Shown here: positions 41,651-49,701 of the stretch, in pieces
Layout: every line of letters begins with the position of its first letter
How positions within the stretch are numbered: position 1 is the first letter of the stretch
Origin: Candidatus Aminicenantota bacterium
GTDB lineage: Bacteria > Acidobacteriota > Aminicenantia > Aminicenantales > Saccharicenantaceae
Assembly: GCA_014360015.1 (NCBI GenBank)
Contig: JACIYJ010000010.1
Location: 1-64,000 of the forward strand
DNA: 64,000 nt
Direction of reading: 5' to 3'
Notes under the pieces: model-generated
Told to the model about the DNA's origin: nothing
Databases searched by the model: none
Seen by the model: the letters and a program-made list of their open reading frames with translations, nothing else
Position numbers and translations under genes: made by a program

Positions 41651-43108
41651 TCAGGCTGATATTGAGCACAATTTCTTTTCCGAATCATTTGCCCCGTCGG
41701 TTGTTTCAGCCGCTCGGAGCTCAAAATATTCTTGGTGAAGAGCCTGAACAGCTCGCCAGCTATCATCTTTCTTAACGATAAGATAAATAGCCACATCAGA
41801 GGCACCACTCGAGAAAAATTCCAGATTGATTCCTTCCCGGGCCAGCACTGAGAAAATTCGACCAGCGACTCCCGGTGTTTCCCTTATTCCTTTACCAACA
41901 CAGGCTACTAAAGCCAGCTCTTTTTCCATCTGAACATTGCGGATAGCCACTTCTTTTATATTGAACAGGAGTTCTCGCGCCGGGTCAGCCTGATTGGCGT
42001 TAAGGATCAAATTTATGCAGGTCTGCGAGGTCAGCACGGTCAGAATGTTTATTCCTTTCTCGGCCAGGGCCGAACCGATTTTCCCAATGACTCCTGGTTT
42101 ATCCCCGACAGCCGGACCTTCAACTCGTAAAACAGCTATGTTCTGATTCAGCGAAAAGCTCTTTATTACTTTTTCTGATTTGTATCCTCTGGAAGAAATT
42201 ATTGTTCCCGGGTTTTCCGGATGAGCAAAACTCTTGATTACCACTGCGACTTTAAGACCTTCCAGCGGCTGCCAGATTTTGGGGTGGAGGATTCTGGCTC
42301 CAAAATAAGAGAGCTCAGCTGCTTCTTCCGGAGAAATTCTGGTGATGAGTCGGGCTTTTGGCACAATTTGCGGGTCAGCAGTGAGAAAGCCGGGTACATC
42401 TTTGTAGGTTTCAAGAACCGGAGCGCGCAGCCCACGGGCAATCACCGCGGCACTGTAGTCAGATCCATTGCGGCCAAAAAGGACCACTTTTCCTTCCGGA
42501 TTGCAGCCGAAAAATCCCGTAAATAAAGGGATAAAACTACCGCCATCAATTTCTTCAGCAGTCTTTTTGAAGGCGACGTCAAATTTTTCGAGATTTATTT
42601 CAGCATTCTCGGATTCTTCATCGGTGATGAGCCCGCAGCGGTCAGTTTCATACACTCTAGCTTTCAGTCCTGATTCTTCCAGGACCGAAGCCAGAAGATA
42701 AGCCGAAAGTCTCTCGCCTGTGCTTAAAATTCTGGCTTTAAGGGAAGGGCTGGTTTCCCGAATGAGTAAAATTCCTTGAAGAGTTTTTTCTAAAGTGATG
42801 AAAAGCTCCTCAAATTTCGCCTGAAGCTCTCGAAAACGTTTCAGGGAAAGAGTCTCTGAAGCTAAAAGCGTATGCAGTTTTTTTATCTGGGCCAGGACGC
42901 CTCTGAAGCTTTTATCCTGAGCCAGGCTGTGGTGATAGGCATCAAGAAGCAAATTGGTTACTCCTGACACGGCTGAGACCACCACAGCTACTCTCTCTGG
43001 CTCGGATTTGATGATGAAGGCGGCCTGCTTGAGAGAAGCTGCGGATTTCAGGCAACTTCCGCCGAATTTTATTATTTTTTTAATTTTTTTGTTTTTATTT
43101 TCTGCCAT
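41651..43108 (-). CDS. lysC: Aspartokinase
   Basis: A 485-residue monofunctional aspartate kinase, type III-like. It starts with IIKFGGSCLKS (KFGGS, ATP site), and FGRNGSDYSAAVIA binds aspartate and ATP. Two ACT regulatory domains at about 320-470 (VEGPAVGDKPGVIGKIGSAL, ACVGKGIRETPGVAGRIFSV) mean feedback control by lysine or threonine. It makes aspartyl phosphate for lysine, threonine and methionine synthesis. The gene follows asd by 49 bases with AAAGGAG as ribosome site, so asd and lysC form one operon. Confidence 0.92.
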   Translation of the reverse strand: MAENKNKKIKKIIKFGGSCLKSAASLKQAAFIIKSEPERVAVVVSAVSGVTNLLLDAYHHSLAQDKSFRGVLAQIKKLHTLLASETLSLKRFRELQAKFEELFITLEKTLQGILLIRETSPSLKARILSTGERLSAYLLASVLEESGLKARVYETDRCGLITDEESENAEINLEKFDVAFKKTAEEIDGGSFIPLFTGFFGCNPEGKVVLFGRNGSDYSAAVIARGLRAPVLETYKDVPGFLTADPQIVPKARLITRISPEEAAELSYFGARILHPKIWQPLEGLKVAVVIKSFAHPENPGTIISSRGYKSEKVIKSFSLNQNIAVLRVEGPAVGDKPGVIGKIGSALAEKGINILTVLTSQTCINLILNANQADPARELLFNIKEVAIRNVQMEKELALVACVGKGIRETPGVAGRIFSVLAREGINLEFFSSGASDVAIYLIVKKDDSWRAVQALHQEYFELRAAETTDGANDSEKKLCSISA

Positions 43109-43157
43109 TTTCTTCTCCTTTCAAAATATCGGGTTAAATAGTTAATCGGCTAATCAG

Positions 43158-44480
43158 TTAATCGGATTTGCCAAGATAGCCAAGGCGGTAAGCCAGCTCG
43201 GCGGCCAGTAGGCAGTTACCGGCCGCCCCGCGAATTAGATTGTTGATCAGAGCGAAGAAACGAAGAGAATTGTTATTAAGTCTGAGACGGCCAACCGAAA
43301 CGGCCATACCCCTGGCACTTTCCGGCTGCCCTGCCCACAGGTCGAAGGCGGGCTGGGGACGGTCGGGTTCGGGGCGGAGGATAATTGGCTCTTGCGGAGC
43401 AGTCGGTAGATTAAAGCTTTCCAGGCTCTTAAAACCAGATAAAACTCGAATGATATCTTCCACCGCCGGGACCATTTGGAATTCAACTTCAACCTCAAGT
43501 AAATGTCCCTGACGCACTGGAACTCGGACGCATGAGGCTGAGACCTCGAAGGTTGACCTGATGATGTTTTCACCGAGCAGGAACCCGAGAATTTTGGTAG
43601 TCTCGGTTGAGATTTTTTCTTCCTCGTTGTTGATGAAGGGAATCAAGTTGTCGGTGATGTCATAAGCGTTCAGACCGGACCGCCCGGCCCCGGATATGGA
43701 TTGGAAAGTCGTCACCCGCACTTTTTTTATGCCCCAGCTGAGCAGCGGTTTCAAACTCAAAACCAGTCCGGCCACACAGCAGTTGCTACCGGCGACAATA
43801 AAACCTCCGTATTTTTCTTTTTGTTTTTTTGCCAGAATTAAATGGTCGGCGTTAACTTCGGGGATAAGGATGGGCACGTCTTCATCCATTCGGTGAGATG
43901 AGGAATTAGTAAAGAGGGCTAAGCCTTCTTTTCTGAGCCCGGCTTCAATCGGCCCGGCCACACCAGAAGGCAGAGCACTAAAAACCACCTCCACACCTGC
44001 ATCTTTTATAAGTTTAATAAGATCAGGGCGGGTGGGCTGGAGTTGAAGAGAAAGAATTGAGTCAGGTAGTGGCTTTTCTGAAAACGCCTGTCCGCATTCA
44101 GAAGGGAATAAATTGGGGAGCGCTAACTTGCGGAATTCTTTACCCGCATTTCGGTCCGATGAAGTCAACAGAGTCGGCTCGAAGAAGGGATGGTCTGTGA
44201 GCAGCCGGACAAAGTATTGACCAACCAACCCTGAAGCTCCCAGCACGGCTGCTTTTATCCTGAGATGTCTGGAAGATTTATCCGAATTTTCCTGGGGTCT
44301 GAGGTCATCAGTTGTTTTTGGTGTTTCTGCTTGTGTCACTTGTGTCGCACTTGCCCTGGAAGCAAAAGTGAATGAGCCGGAAGGCGAGGTCAAAGAAGCT
44401 TTTCTGGAAAAGTCATGGGTCTTTTTCTCAGAGCTTTGACTTTGGGCATTCAATTTTTCGTTATCTATTGGTTTGATCAT
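43158..44480 (-). CDS. asd: Aspartate-semialdehyde dehydrogenase with N-terminal extension
   Basis: I start at ATG 44480 because GGAGGT lies 8 bases upstream; the frame extends to 44579 but through a hairpin. About 440 residues. The first 72 are Ser/Thr/Lys-rich and look disordered, unusual for Asd. The NADP fold follows (KAAVLGASGLVGQYFV), then SALPSG, the active Cys in AGSNCCVAG, and the catalytic His in RVPVRQGHLLEV. The pattern is the fungal/archaeal-type Asd. It reduces aspartyl phosphate made by LysC, its downstream neighbour. Confidence 0.88.
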   Translation of the reverse strand: MIKPIDNEKLNAQSQSSEKKTHDFSRKASLTSPSGSFTFASRASATQVTQAETPKTTDDLRPQENSDKSSRHLRIKAAVLGASGLVGQYFVRLLTDHPFFEPTLLTSSDRNAGKEFRKLALPNLFPSECGQAFSEKPLPDSILSLQLQPTRPDLIKLIKDAGVEVVFSALPSGVAGPIEAGLRKEGLALFTNSSSHRMDEDVPILIPEVNADHLILAKKQKEKYGGFIVAGSNCCVAGLVLSLKPLLSWGIKKVRVTTFQSISGAGRSGLNAYDITDNLIPFINNEEEKISTETTKILGFLLGENIIRSTFEVSASCVRVPVRQGHLLEVEVEFQMVPAVEDIIRVLSGFKSLESFNLPTAPQEPIILRPEPDRPQPAFDLWAGQPESARGMAVSVGRLRLNNNSLRFFALINNLIRGAAGNCLLAAELAYRLGYLGKSD

Positions 44481-44544
44481 TGACAAACCTCCAAAAACGA
44501 TATGGTTAAAGATAGAATGACTCACAGGATTTTTTTTCGGGGTT

Positions 44545-44584
44545 CCCGAATACCTGCCTTCACTCTGGAAGGCAAGCATTCGGG
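44545..44584. other. Strong hairpin in the asd leader
   Basis: CCCGAAT...TGCCTTC pairs with GAAGGCA...ATTCGGG: two 7-bp blocks joined by a small internal mismatch, around a 5-6 base loop. It lies about 65 bases upstream of the asd start codon. No T run follows on either strand, so it is not a normal terminator. It may be a leader structure or an operator. Confidence 0.45.
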
Positions 44585-44762
44585 CTTCACATTATCATGC
44601 AGGGGAGATTAAGGGAGGGGAAAATAGATAGAATAAAGGCAGTTTTACTTGAAGCTTTCTGTTGGCTTTTAATCTTCAGCCCTTCCATATGAAACCAACT
44701 TTTTAAATCTTATAAAAACTAAAGAATTGTTAGCAAAAAAGATTATCTCTGTCAAGGAGTGA

Positions 44763-46613
44763 TTACTTAATAAATCTGATTTTTCCTGGAAGGTTGACCT
44801 TTATCCCAAGGATTAACCACCTCGGAGGTGCCGGAATAAAGCCGGCATCATAATAGAATTTATTTCCCAAATTTGTCCCTTCCAGAAAAACTTCATAGTG
44901 CGGTGTTGACCAGCTGACTTTGCCATCTATCAGAAAACAAGCTGACTGGTTGAGACGCTGAAAATAACGGCCGGCCAGGCTGATTTTCAGCCCGAAAAAT
45001 TTTTGGCTCTGAACAGTAAAAATCAGCTGGTTTTTAAGGCTGGATAAAACGTATTTAGACAGATAGTCGGGAAACTCTTTCTTTGAAGAATAATTTACGT
45101 AGCTGAGGCCTAAGCCATCGAAAAGACGAAGTATGCGGAGGAGCTCTTTTCGGGCTATGAGGTTTGTTTCAATTCCGGTTGTTTTAATTTCTGTTATGTT
45201 TTGAGCTCGCCAGGGATCGTTCGGCGAAGCCTTGACCCAGTCAATCAAGTTAAAAGCTTTTCTAAAAAAGAAGTTGGTTTCTAATTCTATGAAGCTGTCA
45301 ATATAGCGCCAGCCGATTTCCAGCTCTCTGGCTTCTTCCGGTTTCAGCTGGCTGTTGCCTTGATTGGCTGGGTCATAATAATAAAGTTCAGTGAAAGTGG
45401 GCAGGCGGAAGGATTGATTGTAAGAGAGGAATTGAGAGAGCTTTCTGGAATAACGATAGTTTAGCTCTACTCCGGGCCAGATTTTCCAGCCATAGCCGGG
45501 ATAATTATAGGCAACGCCGCCGAAAAGAAGGGTCAGCTGTTTCCGGCTATACTGATGTTCAAGAAAAAGGCCCAGAAAAGTTCGGGTGTGTTGACCAAGC
45601 CGGTTGCTGTCTATCTTTTCCTGTCGCCACTCCAGACCGGTTGAGGTCTGTCCATACGGGGTGAATAAACTGGCAGTAATTTCACCACCATAAGAATCGT
45701 TATGATGCAGGTTATGATAGAAGGATGGGTTGTGACGATCAAGAAGAAATTCATCTTCGGAGTGACGCCAGTAGATCCTTGGCTGTAGGATCAGGTATTT
45801 TCCATAAAAATTTGAATCCAGAGCCAGAAAGGTAGTTTTTATTTTTTCCCATTGATCGGGGAAACCGGGAGAATAAAAACCATTAGCTCCAAAGGCTTTC
45901 TCCGCATAGCCTGTTTGAAGAGCCAAAGTGCCAGAGGAGTAATCATATTGAACCCGGTTAAAGGCAGCGGTCTGATTGAAGTCAGTGTTGTGAGTATAGC
46001 CTGTGCTTTTTCGGGTGGAAAAGCTAAAAAGATTCTTAAAGTGTGAGGTCGCCAGGTCCAGGCCGGTTTTAATCTCCTGGAAATTATGCTGGCCTGCTTT
46101 GATCCCGAGGTCCAAAGAATTTTGCCGGCTCTGGCGGGTGATGATATTGATTATTCCGGTAAAAGCATTTGGCCCGAAAAGCCGACTGCCAGGACCTTTG
46201 AGGATTTCTACCCGCTCAACATCGTCGAGCGTTAGGGGTAAATTCAGGGTATTGTGTCCGGTCTGGGGGTCAGTGAATTTAACTCCGTCAATGAGGATTA
46301 AAGTCTGCTCGAATGAGCCGGCCCGAAGCGATGGATCGACCTGGAGACCAAAGGCTCCGCGAGATTGAAAATCAAAACCCGAGATAAATTTAAGCAATTC
46401 TTCCACCGTACTGACCGGCAGGGTCTCAATCTCTGCTCTTTCCAGGACCAGCACACTTCTGGTGGCTTCGGACTTGAGGAGCGGTGTTTTGCTGGCCGTG
46501 ACCAGGACCTGCTCTTCAATTTTCGGCAGATCCTTTTTATCCTCTTTTTGCTGAGCAGAAGTAGGTAGATACAATCCGATAATCAGAAAAAACAAAAGGC
46601 CAACACTTCTCAT
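44763..46613 (-). CDS. TonB-dependent outer-membrane receptor
   Basis: A 616-residue protein with signal peptide (GLLFFLIIGLYLPTSAQ), a TonB-box-like segment EEQVLVTASK, a plug domain (about 40-150; VERVEILKGPGSRLFGPNAF and GIINIITR) and a 22-strand barrel rich in aromatic residues. Such receptors import iron chelates, vitamin B12 or sugars using TonB energy. The size and plug resemble BtuB-like receptors. I see no cobalamin riboswitch or transporter genes beside it, so the substrate is unknown. It does not end in the usual terminal Phe/Trp but in RFIK. Confidence 0.85.
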   Translation of the reverse strand: MRSVGLLFFLIIGLYLPTSAQQKEDKKDLPKIEEQVLVTASKTPLLKSEATRSVLVLERAEIETLPVSTVEELLKFISGFDFQSRGAFGLQVDPSLRAGSFEQTLILIDGVKFTDPQTGHNTLNLPLTLDDVERVEILKGPGSRLFGPNAFTGIINIITRQSRQNSLDLGIKAGQHNFQEIKTGLDLATSHFKNLFSFSTRKSTGYTHNTDFNQTAAFNRVQYDYSSGTLALQTGYAEKAFGANGFYSPGFPDQWEKIKTTFLALDSNFYGKYLILQPRIYWRHSEDEFLLDRHNPSFYHNLHHNDSYGGEITASLFTPYGQTSTGLEWRQEKIDSNRLGQHTRTFLGLFLEHQYSRKQLTLLFGGVAYNYPGYGWKIWPGVELNYRYSRKLSQFLSYNQSFRLPTFTELYYYDPANQGNSQLKPEEARELEIGWRYIDSFIELETNFFFRKAFNLIDWVKASPNDPWRAQNITEIKTTGIETNLIARKELLRILRLFDGLGLSYVNYSSKKEFPDYLSKYVLSSLKNQLIFTVQSQKFFGLKISLAGRYFQRLNQSACFLIDGKVSWSTPHYEVFLEGTNLGNKFYYDAGFIPAPPRWLILGIKVNLPGKIRFIK

Positions 46614-46943
46614 CGAAGCACTCCCAAATTGCTGTAATTTTAGTGAATATTAGCTGAAAGTCAATAAAGCCAGACAGGTAATCCAGTCTGAGCAGGAGAA
46701 AAAAAATATGGATGAAAAAACAGGACATAATGTTTTGTCTCCTTTTCTGTTAGGCAAATGCAACCAGAGAGAAAAGCAGGTTGAAGAAACAGTTGCTTGT
46801 AAGATGAGTTGAGATGATTTAGTTCTCTTCTTTTTGCCAGTTGAGCTTTTTTGAAACAGAAATAGTTAATGATCTCTTATTCAGATAAGTTTTCCGGATA
46901 CAGAAAAAATCAGCGGGCCAGGTCAGTGTTTTTGAGTAGTGGG
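46614..46943. other. Gap without genes
   Basis: 330 bases between the receptor gene and the TPR lipoprotein gene. I looked for a riboswitch-like fold ahead of the receptor gene and saw none; no coding frame is convincing. Confidence 0.4.
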
Positions 46944-47684
46944 TTATCTCAAAAATTCTTTTATTCTGGGATCTTCCCGTATCGCCGAAAATTCTTTTTC
47001 TGCTTCAATCCGCTTCCAGTCTTTGAAACCATATTGGCGAGCTTTGCTCAAATATTCTATGGTTCGGTCAACATCGCCACGACTGGCATAAAGCTTGGCA
47101 AAGCTAAAGTAAAGCTCTGGTAGAGCTGAGCCTTTCATCGGCAGACCGGCCAGCGAGTTTGCATGCTTATCCAGAAAGTTCGGGTCAAGTTCCAGTCCCT
47201 TGCTCAAGTAGTAGACACCTTTTTCCCGATCACCAAGCTGAAAGCATACCGCACCCAGGCTATAGTAAGCAGCCACGAGATCTGGCGAGATGGACAGGGC
47301 TTTTTCGTAATACTCTTTAGCTTTGGGATAAAGCTCCTTCATGGCATAGACGCCGCCGAGATTCAGATAGCCAGTAGCAAACTTAGGATCGAGCTTGACC
47401 GCTTTCTGGAAGTGCATCTCGGCATAATCATAGTTTTGCTCGCGAAAATAAGCGATACCCATCAGATTATGAGCCCGGACAGACTTCCCATTAAGATTAA
47501 TGGCCATTCCGAATTCCTGTCTGGCCAGCTGGTAATTACCCTTTTGCAGAAAGCTGATGCCCGCATTCAGATGTCGGTTGAATTCTGCCTCCGAACCAGA
47601 TTTTGGCAGCGATACACATGAGACAGGGAAAATAGTGAAAATAAAGGCAGACAAAAACGTAAGCAGCGTGAATCTGGTTTTCAT
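46944..47684 (-). CDS. TPR-repeat lipoprotein
   Basis: A 246-residue protein. The lipobox FPVSC (Cys23) predicts a lipoprotein. Five or so TPR units follow: GISFLQKGNYQLARQEFGMA, LMGIAYFREQNYDYAEMHFQ, NLGGVYAMKELYPKAKEYYE, SLGAVCFQLGDREKGVYYLS and a last one near the C-terminus. It resembles NlpI/PilW-type scaffold lipoproteins that bind other envelope proteins. It has an AAAGGAGG ribosome site and stands alone. Confidence 0.8.
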   Translation of the reverse strand: MKTRFTLLTFLSAFIFTIFPVSCVSLPKSGSEAEFNRHLNAGISFLQKGNYQLARQEFGMAINLNGKSVRAHNLMGIAYFREQNYDYAEMHFQKAVKLDPKFATGYLNLGGVYAMKELYPKAKEYYEKALSISPDLVAAYYSLGAVCFQLGDREKGVYYLSKGLELDPNFLDKHANSLAGLPMKGSALPELYFSFAKLYASRGDVDRTIEYLSKARQYGFKDWKRIEAEKEFSAIREDPRIKEFLR

Positions 47685-47840
47685 CTTTTGCCTCCTTTTT
47701 AAATTCTAACGTTATAAAAAAAGAGATGTCAAATTTGCGGGAGGGCTTCAAAATTAGATTGAAGGTTCCTGAACGATTGAGCAGGTGAGCGGGAGTTGTC
47801 CACTAAGCGGAAAAAAATTAGGTAAATCGGCCAGAATTCC

Positions 47841-49385
47841 TCACCAGAAAATTATGTACAAAGCCACGGTCAAGATGATGATAGCAGCGCAGAGATACTT
47901 GAGAATCGGCGTGGAGCGCATATCAAAGTTCTCCTGAACTGGTAATTCTTTTGGTTCTTTGAGTGGCTTGATGAGGGTGATGATGGCCATGACCAGGACC
48001 AGGACCACGAAATTTATAGCGATCCGATTAAGAAAAGCGATGTGGCCAAACTGCCATTTCAGGAATCCATAAACCGGAACAGTCAGAATCAATGAAGCCA
48101 GTCCGGCAGCCGGCGGTGTCTTCTTGATGAAGAGTCCGAAGACAAAGGCGGCCAGAACTCCGGGCGAAACAAATCCCTGAAATTCTTGAATGTAGTTGAA
48201 AATTCCTTTGAACCTGGGGTCACCGAGATGAGGGGCCAACAGGCAGACGGCCAGCACAAAGATGATCGTGGCTCCACGACCGATTTTTATTAATGATTCC
48301 TGAGTGGCATCTTTTTTCAGGTGGCGTTTGTACAAATCCATGGTCAGGATGGTGGAAACAGAATTGAGCAGCGAGCCCAGAGTGCTGATGACGGCTCCAG
48401 CGATGGCTGCCAGAATAAACCCCCGCAGTCCAGGACCAACCAGATTGCGGATGAGTAAAGGATAGGCCTGGTCAGTGGTATGTCCTGGAGCCAGGAGCTG
48501 GTCCTTATAAAGCTGATAAGAGATGATTCCAGGCATGACGATGATAAAAGGAATCAACAGCTTCAGGAAGGCTGCAAACATTATTCCCAGTTGCCCCTGC
48601 TTCAGGCTTTTAGCGGCTAAGGTTCTTTGGGTGATGAATTGATTCAATCCCCAGTAATAAAAATTTGGTATCCACAATCCTATAACCAGAGTAGTCCAGG
48701 GAATGACCGGATGGTCAGCAGGCATAATCATGTGGAGCTTATCCTGGTTGGCCGCAAAGAAAGCTCCTACTCCACCGACAGCTTTAAACCCCAGAACCAT
48801 GGTGATGAGTCCACCGATAATCAGCGCTGAGCCCTGAAAAAGATCAGCCCAGGCCACAGCTTTAAGACCACCCCAGGTGGTGTAGATAGCCGCGATTATT
48901 CCGATTAGCCAGACAGCTTTGACCAGGTCGAAGTCAAAAATGGTATGCAGGGCTAAGGCACCGGTATAAACAACAGCTGCAATACTTACCAGGGTGTAGA
49001 TGAGAATCATGTAAAAAGCCATGATTCCACGAGCGGCAGAGTTGTAGCGGTATTCTAAGAACTCCGGAATGGTATAAATGCCACTGCGCAGGAACTTCGG
49101 CAGGAAGAAAATCGCCACAAATACCAGGGTGATTGCTGCCATCCATTCGTAGCTGGCCACAGCCAGACCGGCCATCCCGGCTGCCTGTCCGGACATACCG
49201 ACAAAATGTTCAGTGGAGATATTAGCGGCGATCAGCGAAAAGCCGATCAGTGGCCAAACCAATCCACGACCGGCCAGGAAAAAATCAGTACCGGTTCTTT
49301 CGTGGCGGCTCTTGTACATACTGACCGAGATTACTACTACAAAAAAGAGTATGAAAATCGATAAATCCAGCCAGTGAAGTTGCAT
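47841..49385 (-). CDS. Sodium:solute symporter (SSS family, SGLT-like)
   Basis: A 514-residue membrane protein with about 13-14 transmembrane helices. The family pattern is clear: RTGTDFFLAGRGLVWPLIGF near the start, AANISTEHFVGMSGQA (sodium site helix) and ITQRTLAAKSLKQGQLG. It lies closest to SGLT-type sugar symporters rather than proline or pantothenate carriers. It takes up a solute, probably a sugar, with sodium. It has GGAGT as ribosome site and no partner gene nearby. Confidence 0.85.
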   Translation of the reverse strand: MQLHWLDLSIFILFFVVVISVSMYKSRHERTGTDFFLAGRGLVWPLIGFSLIAANISTEHFVGMSGQAAGMAGLAVASYEWMAAITLVFVAIFFLPKFLRSGIYTIPEFLEYRYNSAARGIMAFYMILIYTLVSIAAVVYTGALALHTIFDFDLVKAVWLIGIIAAIYTTWGGLKAVAWADLFQGSALIIGGLITMVLGFKAVGGVGAFFAANQDKLHMIMPADHPVIPWTTLVIGLWIPNFYYWGLNQFITQRTLAAKSLKQGQLGIMFAAFLKLLIPFIIVMPGIISYQLYKDQLLAPGHTTDQAYPLLIRNLVGPGLRGFILAAIAGAVISTLGSLLNSVSTILTMDLYKRHLKKDATQESLIKIGRGATIIFVLAVCLLAPHLGDPRFKGIFNYIQEFQGFVSPGVLAAFVFGLFIKKTPPAAGLASLILTVPVYGFLKWQFGHIAFLNRIAINFVVLVLVMAIITLIKPLKEPKELPVQENFDMRSTPILKYLCAAIIILTVALYIIFW

Positions 49386-49636
49386 GGTTGACTCCTTATT
49401 TATCGCAGCTTTTCATTTCGTGGATTATTATAGGAAAGTTTTGTTTATTTTGAAAAGAAAATTAAATTAATTTTACTGGGAAATGACCCATTTTGCTCTT
49501 CCGATTTTACTTATTAAGGATTGTTATTTGAATACGGCTTGATTCTGGAACAAATCTGTTGAGTTCAATAAACTACCTGAATAAACTTAACTCCTGTAGA
49601 AAATTTTGATCTTTTGATTTTCTGTAACGCAAAAAA

Positions 49637-49666
49637 TTGACATTGGAAAAATTTTTTTTGTAAAAT
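49637..49666 (+). promoter_or_regulatory. Sigma-70 promoter for the M6 protease gene
   Basis: TTGACA at 49637-49642 and TAAAAT at 49661-49666 with an 18-base A/T-rich spacer, 35 bases before the start codon. The remaining bases of the 49386-49701 gap hold nothing recognised. Confidence 0.6.
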
Positions 49667-49701
49667 TTTCACGTGCAAGAAATATAGAAAGGGGAAATAA
49701 A

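Noticed and set aside
44545..44584. Hairpin upstream of asd as an intrinsic terminator
   Set aside because: No T run follows the stem on either strand.
46614..46943. Cobalamin riboswitch ahead of the TonB-dependent receptor
   Set aside because: I could not find a convincing B12-box-like conserved core in the gap, and no B12 genes are adjacent.
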